Below are positions 54,216 to 62,683 of a stretch of 64,000 nt of DNA, in pieces (the stretch's first letter is position 1; every line of letters begins with the position of its first letter). The DNA is from an uncultured bacterium (lineage in GTDB: Bacteria > Bacteroidota > Bacteroidia > Bacteroidales > Bacteroidaceae), in contig CAJMNM010000011.1 of assembly GCA_905214795.1 (NCBI GenBank), positions 1 to 64,000 of the forward strand, in the 5' to 3' direction. The position numbers and the translations under genes were made by a program. The notes below the pieces were generated by a model. The model was not told where the DNA came from. It made no database searches and saw only the letters and a list, made by a program, of their open reading frames with translations.

Positions 54216-55853
54216 TTATTTTTTGATTTTAAAGACAGGAGCTATATTTTTCTTTGCATCCTGAGGTATAGAAATTTCAAGTCCGTCTTTTGTACGATTG
54301 AAAGTTACTTTTCCATAACCCAACAATTCCACTTTCTTGATTGCATTTTCAAATAAGCCATTGCCTTCTGCTAAAGATTTAATCATAACCTTATTATTAT
54401 CCGGCCATGCTAAAGCCGTCGCATAAAGATATTTTTTTGTCTGGGTAAACCGGACTTCATCAGAAGTAGCTTTACTATACGAGCCTTCGTTAAATCCCTG
54501 AGCATTTATCTTTATATCAGAATTAGCTATTGGGCCTTCACCAAAAATTGTCCACGGACGCGTATCATAAATAGCCTCTTTATTGATTGCCATCCAATCA
54601 CCAAATTCATCCAAAATAGCCTTTTCCTTCTCATCGAATGTACCATCGGCACGCAAAGGAACACTCAACAACAGATTACCATTCTTACTGACCACATCCA
54701 TTAACAGTTTTACAACATCTGACGCTTTCTTGTAACCATTACGCTCTGCTAAAGCAGTATCATAATGCCAGCCACCCAAACATGAACAAGTTTGCCACGG
54801 ATCGGCTATAATCTCATTCGGGGCGCCACGTTCTACATCCCATATCAATGCCTTACGCTGATTTTCATCCAATATCTTACCGAACATTACAGCCTCAAGT
54901 TTTCCTTTATGATTCGCCATATTATGGTTATATAAATGAGCCGCAATTTTCAATCCGGCATCACTGATTGGATAAAACGGCATTACAGTTACGTCAAAAT
55001 ACAACAAATCCGGATTATAACGGTTAATTACTTCAAGCGTACGGTTATAAAAATTGGTGACATACTCTTGAGTAGGAATACAAGCGCCATTTCCCCAAGC
55101 CCATTGACGATGAATCGCACCGTTATCCCAGCTGTTTTCACTTAGCGGATGATTCTGTGCGTATAAGTCTTGTGGATCGTATCCTTCCCACCATTTCCCT
55201 TTTCCGTCTGCCTTAGTCAGCTTACCATCATATGGTATGCCTTTTTTCGGCCCTTTTGTATCATGACGCTGCGAAGGCTCATACCATGTCCAGGCATGAT
55301 CTGCATGCAGACTGACTCCAAAATACAATCCATGCTTTCGGGCAGCTTTCTCCCAACCGGCAAGAATATCTTGTTTCGGCCCCATGTTAACAGAATTCCA
55401 AGGCTGATACTTACTATCCCACAAATCAAAATTATCATGATGATTACCCAATGCAAAAAAATACTGAGCACCAATTTTCTTATAATAAGCTACAAGCTTG
55501 TCAGGATCCCACTTCTCTGCTTTCCATAGAGGAATAATGTCCTTAAAACCGACTTCAGAAGGATGACCATAATTAGCCACATGATGTTTATACTCTCTTG
55601 AGCCTTCAATATAAAGCGAACGTGCCATCCAATCTCCCGAACCTTCTACACATTGTGGCCCCCAGTGTGCCCAAATACCGAATTTCACATCACGGAACCA
55701 TTCCGGAACCTCATAATTCTCTAAAGATTCCCATGTCGGTTCAAATTCACCTTTCATCATCGGTTCATCATTCTCTGATACAGGTACCTGATAAGTCTGG
55801 GCTGACAAAGTTCCAGCCAAAAATAACGTTGCGAACAAAATTTTACTTCTCAT
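54216..55853 (-). CDS. GH29 alpha-L-fucosidase/alpha-L-galactosidase family enzyme
   Basis: The 545-residue secreted enzyme has a signal peptide (MRSKILFATLFLAGTLSAQ). The GH29 barrel has the family blocks VKFGIWAHWGP (normally FGIFIHWG), the FALGNHHDNFDLWDSK histidine pair, and the nucleophile Asp287 in LLYFDVTV, where classical enzymes usually have a tryptophan nearby. A KNGNLLLSVPLRADG segment and a C-terminal beta domain follow. The departure from the usual IHWG and WWND sequences, and an operon that feeds L-galactose metabolism, raise the possibility of alpha-L-galactosidase activity. It is the first gene of the nine-gene operon. Confidence 0.87.
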   Translation of the reverse strand: MRSKILFATLFLAGTLSAQTYQVPVSENDEPMMKGEFEPTWESLENYEVPEWFRDVKFGIWAHWGPQCVEGSGDWMARSLYIEGSREYKHHVANYGHPSEVGFKDIIPLWKAEKWDPDKLVAYYKKIGAQYFFALGNHHDNFDLWDSKYQPWNSVNMGPKQDILAGWEKAARKHGLYFGVSLHADHAWTWYEPSQRHDTKGPKKGIPYDGKLTKADGKGKWWEGYDPQDLYAQNHPLSENSWDNGAIHRQWAWGNGACIPTQEYVTNFYNRTLEVINRYNPDLLYFDVTVMPFYPISDAGLKIAAHLYNHNMANHKGKLEAVMFGKILDENQRKALIWDVERGAPNEIIADPWQTCSCLGGWHYDTALAERNGYKKASDVVKLLMDVVSKNGNLLLSVPLRADGTFDEKEKAILDEFGDWMAINKEAIYDTRPWTIFGEGPIANSDIKINAQGFNEGSYSKATSDEVRFTQTKKYLYATALAWPDNNKVMIKSLAEGNGLFENAIKKVELLGYGKVTFNRTKDGLEISIPQDAKKNIAPVFKIKK

Positions 55854-55879
55854 AAATCATTCATTTAGTTTTTCATGTC

Positions 55880-55887
55880 TAAAGGTA
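55880..55887 (-). promoter_or_regulatory. near-consensus -7 motif of the L-galactose operon
   Basis: TACCTTTA on the minus strand matches TAnnTTTG but for the last base and lies 27 bases before the GH29 start codon. No TTTG is present at -33, which is typical of activator-dependent promoters. Confidence 0.45.
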
Positions 55888-55908
55888 ATAATTGTTAATG
55901 AGGCTATC

Positions 55909-55950
55909 ATAGGACTTTATCGACTTTCAATAGGACAATTTCGACTTTAT
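55909..55950. promoter_or_regulatory. tandem 21-bp direct repeats, AraC-type operator candidate
   Basis: Two adjacent 21-bp units (55909-55929 and 55930-55950) share ATAGGAC at their starts and CGACTTT near their ends, 16 of 21 positions in all. The period equals two turns of the helix. They begin 21 bases upstream of the operon -7 motif and so overlap the -33 region. The regulator encoded next to them is of the AraC type, which binds such direct repeats. Confidence 0.65.
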
Positions 55951-56047
55951 ACCAACAAAAAAATTCTAAAATAGAATTTATAAAGACTTCTATTCCCTAC
56001 TTGTTTATTTTATTTATATCTTTATTGCTGAAAAACCTTTTTCGGCC

Positions 56048-56905
56048 ATGACTTCATTAATTGACGAACTTCATCCCCTGGTACTCAATGTGGGACTTGC
56101 CATCCATAATGCAGACTGGAACTGGAAAAACGTAAACAGTCCATTCCACCGCATGTATTATATCACCGAAGGGTCTGCACAAATAGTGCTTCCTCAAGGC
56201 ATACAGACCCTTAAACCTGATCATCTGTATTTCATACCGGCTTTTACAACGCATAGTTATATCTGTAACACCCATTTCGGGCATTACTATATACATATTT
56301 ATGAAGACCATGAACAATATGACTCCAACATTCTCGATAAATGGGAGTTTCCGATTGAAATGAAAGCCAACAATATAGACCAGTCTCTTTTTGAAAGGCT
56401 TAGCAAAATCAATCCACACATGAAGTTACTACACTCGAATCCTGATACATACAACAACAACCCAACTCTAACAAAAGACCTTCAGAAAAACAGAGAGCGG
56501 GCATTATGCGACAAGATTGAATCAAGAGGAATCGTCTATCAGTTGCTGTCCCGTTTTTTTAAATTAGCCCATCCCAAAATAGAAACTAAAGACGAACGTA
56601 TCGAGGAGGCATTGGACTATATCAGAAAACATATTTATGAGGCTATTGACCTGGAGCTACTGGTCCATCGTTCCTGTCTGTCAAAGGATCACTTTATCAG
56701 ACTATTTAAAAAAGAAACCGGAGAAACACCCCTGAAATACATCAATACAAAAAAGATGGAACGTGCGCAACTTATGCTGGTCACACAAGAGGAATCCATC
56801 AAAAACATCGCATTGGCTCTTGCTTATGAAGATTTCTCATATTTTTGCAGAGTATTCAGAAAAGCGACAGGTGTTACTCCACAAACCTATAGGGCACGCC
56901 AATGA
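56048..56905 (+). CDS. AraC family transcriptional regulator of the L-galactose operon
   Basis: The 285-residue protein has an N-terminal cupin-like sensor domain (residues 1-110, with FHRMYYITEGSAQIVLPQG and LYFIPAFTTHSY). The C-terminal AraC DNA-binding domain (about 190-285) has two helix-turn-helix elements: LVHRSCLSKDHFIRLFKKETGETPLKYI, and IKNIALALAYEDFSYFCRVFRKATGVTP. It is transcribed divergently from the operon, and the 194-bp gap contains the tandem repeats. It probably responds to L-galactose or a close metabolite and activates the operon. Confidence 0.9.
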   Translation: MTSLIDELHPLVLNVGLAIHNADWNWKNVNSPFHRMYYITEGSAQIVLPQGIQTLKPDHLYFIPAFTTHSYICNTHFGHYYIHIYEDHEQYDSNILDKWEFPIEMKANNIDQSLFERLSKINPHMKLLHSNPDTYNNNPTLTKDLQKNRERALCDKIESRGIVYQLLSRFFKLAHPKIETKDERIEEALDYIRKHIYEAIDLELLVHRSCLSKDHFIRLFKKETGETPLKYINTKKMERAQLMLVTQEESIKNIALALAYEDFSYFCRVFRKATGVTPQTYRARQ

Positions 56906-56908
56906 AAA

Positions 56909-56950
56909 ACAAACCGCATAATGTTTTAAGCTCAACATTATGCGGTTTGT
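56909..56950. terminator. bidirectional terminator between the araC-type gene and cysK
   Basis: Perfect 17-bp arms around AAACCGCATAATGTT (56909-56925, 56934-56950) with an 8-base loop lie between the convergent genes; only a short T-rich stretch follows. Confidence 0.75.
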
Positions 56951-56975
56951 CTTTCATTTCATCTTTCCTGTTATA

Positions 56976-57923
56976 TTAAAGAAGATAATCTTCAAAAGCA
57001 TATAAATCTGTTGAAAGATATCGTTCACCCGTATCCGGTAAAATCACCACTATCATTTTACCTTCATATGCATCCTGACGGGCCAATTCCACAGCTGCAC
57101 TGACAGCTGCACCCGAAGAGATTCCGACCAGAAGCCCTTCTTTTCTGGAGAGTTCACGTCCCATACGTAACGCATCGTCATCGGTAACAGTCATGATGCG
57201 GTCAACAAGTTCCTTACGATAAATCTTAGGTATAAAGCCTGCCCCTATACCTTGAATCTTATGCATTCCGGCAGATTTTCCCGACAAAACGGCTGATGAA
57301 GCAGGCTCTACGCCAACAATCTCAATATTGGAGTTATGACGCTTCAATCCCTCGGCAGTTCCGGTTATTGTTCCTCCGGTCCCAACCGTAGCCACAAAAA
57401 CATCTATCGCTCCATCTGTATCCTGCCATATTTCTTCTGCCGTGGTACTGATATGGCCCGCAGGATTAGCCGGATTCTCAAATTGCTGCAAGATGACACT
57501 TCCCGCGATTTCAGCATTAAGCGCTTCTGCCTTTTTTATCGCGCCACCCATTCCCTCGCTTCCAGGTGTCAGTACAATTTCTGCCCCCAGAGCCTTCAAC
57601 AACATCTGGCGTTCCTTGCTCATTGTTTCAGGCATAGTCAGAATTGTCTTATAACCTTTCTGACGCCCTATCCATGCCAAGCCAACACCTGTATTTCCGC
57701 TTGTCGGCTCTATGATGACAGCACCGGGTTTCAATATCCCTTTTGACTCAGCATCCCTAATCATACTTAATGCCGTACGATCTTTAATGCTTCCGCCCGG
57801 ATTAAAAGATTCTATCTTAACAATTACACGAGCTTTAAGCCTGTATGCGGCAGACAACTCTGTCAACTCAAGTAAAGGTGTATGCCCGATTAAATCAATA
57901 AGACTTTTATAAATATGAGACAT
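56976..57923 (-). CDS. cysK: cysteine synthase A (O-acetylserine sulfhydrylase)
   Basis: The PLP enzyme forms cysteine from O-acetylserine and sulfide. The 315-residue protein has Lys47 as the PLP lysine in FNPGGSIKDR, the substrate loop PTSGNTGVG, VGTGGTITGTAEGLK for the phosphate cup, and GISSGAAVSAA near the C-terminus. The order and length fit CysK rather than cystathionine beta-synthase. It is convergent with the AraC-type gene and is followed on its upstream side by the DUF4369 gene, with 32 bases between them. Confidence 0.95.
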   Translation of the reverse strand: MSHIYKSLIDLIGHTPLLELTELSAAYRLKARVIVKIESFNPGGSIKDRTALSMIRDAESKGILKPGAVIIEPTSGNTGVGLAWIGRQKGYKTILTMPETMSKERQMLLKALGAEIVLTPGSEGMGGAIKKAEALNAEIAGSVILQQFENPANPAGHISTTAEEIWQDTDGAIDVFVATVGTGGTITGTAEGLKRHNSNIEIVGVEPASSAVLSGKSAGMHKIQGIGAGFIPKIYRKELVDRIMTVTDDDALRMGRELSRKEGLLVGISSGAAVSAAVELARQDAYEGKMIVVILPDTGERYLSTDLYAFEDYLL

Positions 57924-57955
57924 TTACAGAAATACTTTAAAAATAAATTTTAAAA

Positions 57956-58696
57956 TCATGGCCTTACACCAATCGAAGACACAGAATCTACGGCCCCATT
58001 ATCAAGATTCATATTCTGACGAGCAGCATCAATATAACGGCGCACATAGGAATTATTCTTAAAATACGGAGTTGCTTTTACCAATATCTCTTCTATCTGA
58101 GGCGTCATGATTGGATAAGGAAAACTACTTGTCAATATCATGAAAACTCCTGTTCCCAACACATTGTCAGAATTAGAAGTAATAAACTGCGTAATCAGAC
58201 GGTCTTGTTCGGCAGCCAAACGTTGAGCCTCATCATTCAAACGCAACATGATGACATCTTCATCCACTCCATCCATAATCATACGGCTTTCCTTATGAGG
58301 CAACTCTGCCATCTGGTTGTCCAAACGGCTTTTGGCACGAATAAAATTATACAATGAATCATTCAACGGACTGCCTGTCACATATTGCTGAGCCTTATCA
58401 ATATGAATCTGTAAATTTGTCTCATCTTCAAGCACCAGTGGCAACAGTCCTTCGTCATCCATAAAAAGGCTGACCATCATTGTGGAATCAACAGAACCTG
58501 TAAAATGGAACACACCGTGTATTACCTCACTGGAATCAATATTTACCAGATTGCCATCTTTATAAACCTTCAGATATAACTTTCTGCCATCCATACTCTG
58601 CACTGTAGACTGTCCTTCTACATAATACTGCCGAGAAGCACACGACGTGAAAACCATCCACACACACAACAGAGAAAATACAATATTCTTCATCAT
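57956..58696 (-). CDS. DUF4369 domain lipoprotein
   Basis: The 246-residue protein has a lipoprotein signal peptide with lipobox VFTSCAS (Cys about residue 19). The DUF4369 beta domain with KLYLKVYKDGNLVNIDSSEVIHGVFHFTGSVDS follows, and a helical region replaces the thioredoxin domain that often comes after DUF4369. It should be anchored to the outer or inner membrane on the periplasmic side. Function is unknown. A TATCTTTG -7 motif lies at 58720-58727 on the minus strand, 23 bases before the start codon. Confidence 0.8.
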   Translation of the reverse strand: MMKNIVFSLLCVWMVFTSCASRQYYVEGQSTVQSMDGRKLYLKVYKDGNLVNIDSSEVIHGVFHFTGSVDSTMMVSLFMDDEGLLPLVLEDETNLQIHIDKAQQYVTGSPLNDSLYNFIRAKSRLDNQMAELPHKESRMIMDGVDEDVIMLRLNDEAQRLAAEQDRLITQFITSNSDNVLGTGVFMILTSSFPYPIMTPQIEEILVKATPYFKNNSYVRRYIDAARQNMNLDNGAVDSVSSIGVRP

Positions 58697-58719
58697 TCCA
58701 CTGATCTAAATTGGAGTTG

Positions 58720-58727
58720 CAAAGATA
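58720..58727 (-). promoter_or_regulatory. -7 promoter motif of the DUF4369 gene
   Basis: TATCTTTG on the minus strand fits the TAnnTTTG consensus 23 bases before the start. Confidence 0.45.
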
Positions 58728-58792
58728 ACATCTTATTGTAGACTTGTAAAATGTTTTATCACTATTTAAGTTTGAATTCGAGGTTTTTAAAA

Positions 58793-59167
58793 TTATGATT
58801 TCTTTTTTTTCTCACGTTCAAGCTCTGCCGGAATACGAAATGCCGTATAAAGTTCCAGTACACAAGACACTGCCAAAGCCACCATCCATTCATTGCGCCG
58901 GGCAAAACCGAAATTAAAGGTTTGCATGGCCATTAAAACAGCTGTCACCAACAAACATATTCCTCCCAGTATCTGCTGTCCGCGCAAACGCCTGACAATC
59001 AGACTCGCCCCGTCATAACGGTCAGCAAACTGTATAAAAGAAAAGAGACAAGCCCCTATACTATATATATAGAAACAAATTCTGTCATAAAAAGGATAAC
59101 CGGCCGCGCCCACCAATACCAGCACTGCTCCTATCTTAAAAGCCACATCACGCCATTTATTCATCAT
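58793..59167 (-). CDS. small membrane protein of unknown function
   Basis: Started at ATG 59167 (MMNKWRDVAFKIGAVLVLVG) the product has about 124 residues with four hydrophobic segments and a lysine-rich tail (ELEREKKKKS). I do not recognise a named family. The pattern of short TM helices with a conserved-looking R-Y-D-G-A-S-L-I-V-R-R-L-R-G-Q loop resembles small Bacteroidetes membrane proteins found next to ftsB-like genes. Its start overlaps the end of the FtsB/DivIC-like gene by about 10 bases, so it is co-translated with it. Confidence 0.65.
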   Translation of the reverse strand: MMNKWRDVAFKIGAVLVLVGAAGYPFYDRICFYIYSIGACLFSFIQFADRYDGASLIVRRLRGQQILGGICLLVTAVLMAMQTFNFGFARRNEWMVALAVSCVLELYTAFRIPAELEREKKKKS

Positions 59168-59477
59168 CTTCATCTGATTTTGGGGTTTCAAATACGAAAA
59201 TATCCTCATCATCTGTTTTCATAAAATATTCCTCACGCGCTATTTTGGTCATCAGCTTAGGATTTGTATTCATCTCTTGCAGATAACGTGTGTCATGTTC
59301 ATACATTTCCGTATACTTTCGTATATCCGCACGCAACCGGCGCAATTCTGCACGGTATTTATATCGTTGCCAAAGACTGTTTTCACCCACGACTCCAATC
59401 AGCAAAGCAAAAATAATAATCACCACACTGTATTTGTGTCTGCGTATATACCCCCAAACTGTAGATAATCTATCCAT
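59157..59477 (-). CDS. FtsB/DivIC-like septum formation initiator
   Basis: From ATG 59477 (MDRLSTVWGYIRRHKYSVV) the 106-residue protein has one transmembrane helix (residues 17-36). A coiled coil follows (YKYRAELRRLRADIRKYTEMYEHDTRYLQEM), then KIAREEYFMKTDDEDIFVFE, the typical A-R-E-x-Y-x-M/L-x-x-x-x-E-x-V-F ending of FtsB/DivIC proteins. These belong to the divisome complex with FtsL and FtsQ. A perfect TATCTTTG -7 motif (59500-59507, minus strand) precedes it. Confidence 0.88.
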   Translation of the reverse strand: MDRLSTVWGYIRRHKYSVVIIIFALLIGVVGENSLWQRYKYRAELRRLRADIRKYTEMYEHDTRYLQEMNTNPKLMTKIAREEYFMKTDDEDIFVFETPKSDEDDE

Positions 59478-59499
59478 GACTGAAATTATTTCTTTTGGA

Positions 59500-59558
59500 C
59501 AAAGATACGACAAAATACGTGAAAAAGGTGGATGCGCCCGTTTTTTTTGCTAAATTTG
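59500..59558. promoter_or_regulatory. divergent -7 motifs between the ftsB-like gene and dnaX
   Basis: TATCTTTG on the minus strand (59500-59507) serves the ftsB-like gene, and TAAATTTG on the plus strand (59551-59558) lies 31 bases before the dnaX start. Both match TAnnTTTG exactly; -33 elements are not clear. Confidence 0.5.
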
Positions 59559-59589
59559 CATTCATTAGGAGTTAAGACAAACACATCTC

Positions 59590-61428
59590 ATGGAACAATA
59601 TATCGTCTCTGCAAGAAAATACCGTCCGTCAGCATTTGATGCAGTAGTCGGTCAGGAAGCACTGACCACTACACTGCAAAAAGCCATTAAGGCCGGCAAG
59701 CTGGCACATGCCTATTTATTCTGCGGACCACGTGGCGTCGGCAAAACCACATGTGCGCGCATTTTTGCAAAAGCCATAAACTGTCTGAATCCGCTTCCGG
59801 ACGGCGAGGCATGTAATGAATGTGAATCTTGCAAAGCCTTCAACGAACAGCGTTCAATGAACATCTACGAACTGGACGCCGCTTCCAATAATTCAGTAGA
59901 CGAAATCCGTACCCTCATTGAAAAAGTCAGAATTCCGCCACAGGTGGGCCGTTACAAAGTCTTCATCATTGATGAGGTACATATGCTTTCAACACAGGCT
60001 TTCAACGCTTTTTTAAAAACGCTTGAAGAACCGCCTTCATTCGTGATATTCATTCTTGCCACAACCGAGAAGCATAAAATTCTGCCTACCATTCTCAGTC
60101 GTTGCCAGGTGTACGATTTCAACAGGATGAGCATTGCAAATATAGTCAGCCATCTTAAATTTGTAGCCGAAAAGGAAGGTTTCACATACGAGCCGGAGGC
60201 CTTAAATGTTATCGCGCAAAAAGCAGACGGCGGAATGCGTGACGCATTGTCCATATTCGACCAGGCGGCAGGTTATTCCGACGGACATATTACATATCAA
60301 AAGGTCATTGAGAATCTGAATGTCCTGGATTATAACTACTATTTTGACGTTATCGATCATGCGTTGAATAACGAAATGCCTCAGGTATTGTTACTTTTCA
60401 ACGAAGTATTATCAAAAGGATTTAACGGGCGGCAATTCATAAACGGTCTGGCAGACCATCTGCGCAATCTTCTGCTCGTACACGACAGCATCACTCTTCC
60501 GTTACTGGAAGTCAGTGAAACAATTCGCACACGCTACCAGGAACAGACAAAGAAATGTAAACCGCAATTTCTTATCAAAGCCGCAAAATTATGCTCGGAC
60601 TGCGATTTGAACTATACAGTCAGTCAAAATAAACAATTACTGATAGAGCTGACACTCATTCAAATCGTACAACTTAACAACGAGGATGAGACCGAAGGCT
60701 CGGGGCTTCGGCCCGAGAAGACATTAAAACCAATATTCAACAAGACACAGGTCATAGACAATAAAACAACAGACAATCCCTCTGTTGCGTCACGGACAGC
60801 CACAAACCAACAACAGGCCACAGCGTCGTCACAGGCTGCCTCAACAAAACCCGCCGCTGAGCAGACAAGACCAACCTCTGTCACACAGGGGCATAACTCT
60901 CCATTACCTCAGGAGCAAACAGAAGAACGAAAGATTCCTAAGATAAGAATGAACGACTTCGGACCGTCCATTCATAAAAGCACCAATACCGAACAAACCG
61001 GCAACGTCTCACCGGTACAAACGGTACAATCCATCGCTTCCGAGCCGACAGAAAGTTATGAAGACTATCTTGTAACCGAAAAAGACATATGCTTCTACTG
61101 GCACGAATTTGCCAATCTTCTGCCGGTTGAAGAGACCGCCATGGCGCAACGCATGAAAATCATGCAACCCAAACTGATCAAGGACAACACATTCGAAGTC
61201 ACGGTAGACAACGAACAGGTAAAGATTTACATGAACGAGATGTCCGAACGTATAGTCAGTCACATGCGCCATCAGCTGCACAACCGTAAGATTACAATGC
61301 AAGTACGCATTGCCGACCCGAAGGAAGTAGTACGTACTTACAGCAAACCACAACAATTCATAAACATGAGCAAGCGCAACCCCGCGCTTTTAAAGTTAAA
61401 AGACGAATTCGACCTGGAGCTGACTTAA
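59590..61428 (+). CDS. dnaX: DNA polymerase III subunit gamma/tau
   Basis: The clamp-loader ATPase has 612 residues. Features are YRPSAFDAVVGQE, Walker A GPRGVGKT (residues 46-53), a zinc module with Cys65, Cys75, Cys78 and Cys81, DEVHMLS (Walker B), the sensor-1 ILATTE and the arginine-finger SRC. After about residue 380 comes a long Thr-, Gln- and Ala-rich linker, and then a conserved C-terminal domain that should contact the polymerase. I see no slippage sequence such as A7 that would produce a separate gamma form. Confidence 0.95.
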   Translation: MEQYIVSARKYRPSAFDAVVGQEALTTTLQKAIKAGKLAHAYLFCGPRGVGKTTCARIFAKAINCLNPLPDGEACNECESCKAFNEQRSMNIYELDAASNNSVDEIRTLIEKVRIPPQVGRYKVFIIDEVHMLSTQAFNAFLKTLEEPPSFVIFILATTEKHKILPTILSRCQVYDFNRMSIANIVSHLKFVAEKEGFTYEPEALNVIAQKADGGMRDALSIFDQAAGYSDGHITYQKVIENLNVLDYNYYFDVIDHALNNEMPQVLLLFNEVLSKGFNGRQFINGLADHLRNLLLVHDSITLPLLEVSETIRTRYQEQTKKCKPQFLIKAAKLCSDCDLNYTVSQNKQLLIELTLIQIVQLNNEDETEGSGLRPEKTLKPIFNKTQVIDNKTTDNPSVASRTATNQQQATASSQAASTKPAAEQTRPTSVTQGHNSPLPQEQTEERKIPKIRMNDFGPSIHKSTNTEQTGNVSPVQTVQSIASEPTESYEDYLVTEKDICFYWHEFANLLPVEETAMAQRMKIMQPKLIKDNTFEVTVDNEQVKIYMNEMSERIVSHMRHQLHNRKITMQVRIADPKEVVRTYSKPQQFINMSKRNPALLKLKDEFDLELT

Positions 61429-61451
61429 AAACGCCCTGTCTCAAAACCATA

Positions 61452-61494
61452 CATTAAAGGCCGTCCCGATTCCATTTCGCGACGGCCTTTAATG
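61452..61494. terminator. hairpin terminator between dnaX and queF
   Basis: Perfect 14-bp arms CATTAAAGGCCGTC / GACGGCCTTTAATG (61452-61465, 61481-61494) lie between the convergent genes. Confidence 0.75.
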
Positions 61495-61517
61495 ATGAAA
61501 TTAAAAATCAGCAGAGG

Positions 61518-61985
61518 TTATTTCAAATCATGATTCATCATGCGATATTCAGCCATTTGTTCAAACTTCGTCCCCTTGCGTCCGTAATTCGCGTACGGAT
61601 AAATAGAGATCCCCCCCCTTGGCGTAAAAATCCCGGTCACCTCAATATACTTCGGATCCATCAGCTTTATCAGGTCCTTCATGATTTTATTTACGCAATC
61701 TTCATGAAAATCGCCATGATTTCTGAAACTGAAAAGATACAGCTTCAAACTTTTACTTTCTACCATACGGTGGTCGGGAATATAGCTGATGCGTATTTCA
61801 GCAAAATCAGGCTGACCTGTAATCGGGCATAAGCTCGTAAATTCAGGACAATTAAACCTTACCCAATAATCATTCTCCGGATGCTTGTTCTCAAACGCTT
61901 CCAATACCTCAGGCGCATAATCCTGACGGTAAACAGTCTGTTTGCCTAATGCGTGCAGACCTTCTTTCTCTCTGTCGCTACTCAT
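61518..61985 (-). CDS. queF: NADPH-dependent 7-cyano-7-deazaguanine reductase
   Basis: QueF reduces preQ0 to preQ1 in queuosine synthesis. From ATG 61985 (MSSDREKEGLHALGKQ) the protein has 155 residues, the length of the single-domain (type I) form. Cys53 in TSLCPITGQPD is the thioimide-forming residue and Asp60 the proton donor. SKSLKLYLFSFRNHGDFHEDC is the QueF signature block. The open frame continues to a GTG at 62009 that overlaps the queC stop codon, so an extended start is possible. It follows queC directly. Confidence 0.93.
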   Translation of the reverse strand: MSSDREKEGLHALGKQTVYRQDYAPEVLEAFENKHPENDYWVRFNCPEFTSLCPITGQPDFAEIRISYIPDHRMVESKSLKLYLFSFRNHGDFHEDCVNKIMKDLIKLMDPKYIEVTGIFTPRGGISIYPYANYGRKGTKFEQMAEYRMMNHDLK

Positions 61986-62005
61986 CTTTGTATAAATTAT
62001 ATTAT

Positions 62006-62683
62006 TCACTTCTGTACGCGCTGAGCCTTCAACGCCAGATACTGTTCCAATCCCTCACGACGTAATTTACATGCCGGACAATGTCCACAGCCATCTCCCT
62101 GCACCCCATTATAACACGTCAGTGTTTCATTGCGTATCAAATCCAGCACACCCAGCTCGTCAGCCAAGGCCCAGGTCTGACACTTGTCAATCCACATCAG
62201 CGGCGTATGCAAAACAAACTGTTCTTCCATAGCCAGGTTGAGTGTTACATTCAGGCTCTTGATAAAAGCATCACGACAATCAGGATATCCGCTATAATCC
62301 GTCTGCGACACCCCCGTCACAATATGATTAATACCACGTTCGCGGGCATACACCGCCGCTATACTCAGGAAGAACAGATTCCTTCCCGGTACAAATGTAT
62401 TCGGGCAATGGTCGGCCGGTTTTTCCTGATCCATCACCATTGTACTGTCTGTCAATGAGTTCTTACCCAGCTTTCCGATAAAAGACACATCCATACAATC
62501 CCATTCAACTCCCGCTTTGGCGGCAATTTCCTTAGCCAGTTCAACCTCCTTAACATGCTTCTGTCCATATATAAAGCTAAGCGCAACCACACGTTTAAAT
62601 TCCCGTTTCGCCCAAAACAGACAAGTTGTCGAATCTTGTCCTCCACTAAAAACAACCAAAGCTACATCCTTATTCATCTTCAT
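62006..62683 (-). CDS. queC: 7-cyano-7-deazaguanine synthase
   Basis: QueC converts 7-carboxy-7-deazaguanine to preQ0 with ATP and ammonia. The 225-residue protein has the PP-loop SGGQDS (residues 13-18), IVTGVSQTDYSGYPDCR in the middle and a C-terminal zinc site TCYNGVQGDGCGHCPAC. The start overlaps the end of the transporter gene upstream (ATGA at 62680-62683). With queF it covers two consecutive steps of preQ1 synthesis. Confidence 0.95.
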   Translation of the reverse strand: MKMNKDVALVVFSGGQDSTTCLFWAKREFKRVVALSFIYGQKHVKEVELAKEIAAKAGVEWDCMDVSFIGKLGKNSLTDSTMVMDQEKPADHCPNTFVPGRNLFFLSIAAVYARERGINHIVTGVSQTDYSGYPDCRDAFIKSLNVTLNLAMEEQFVLHTPLMWIDKCQTWALADELGVLDLIRNETLTCYNGVQGDGCGHCPACKLRREGLEQYLALKAQRVQK

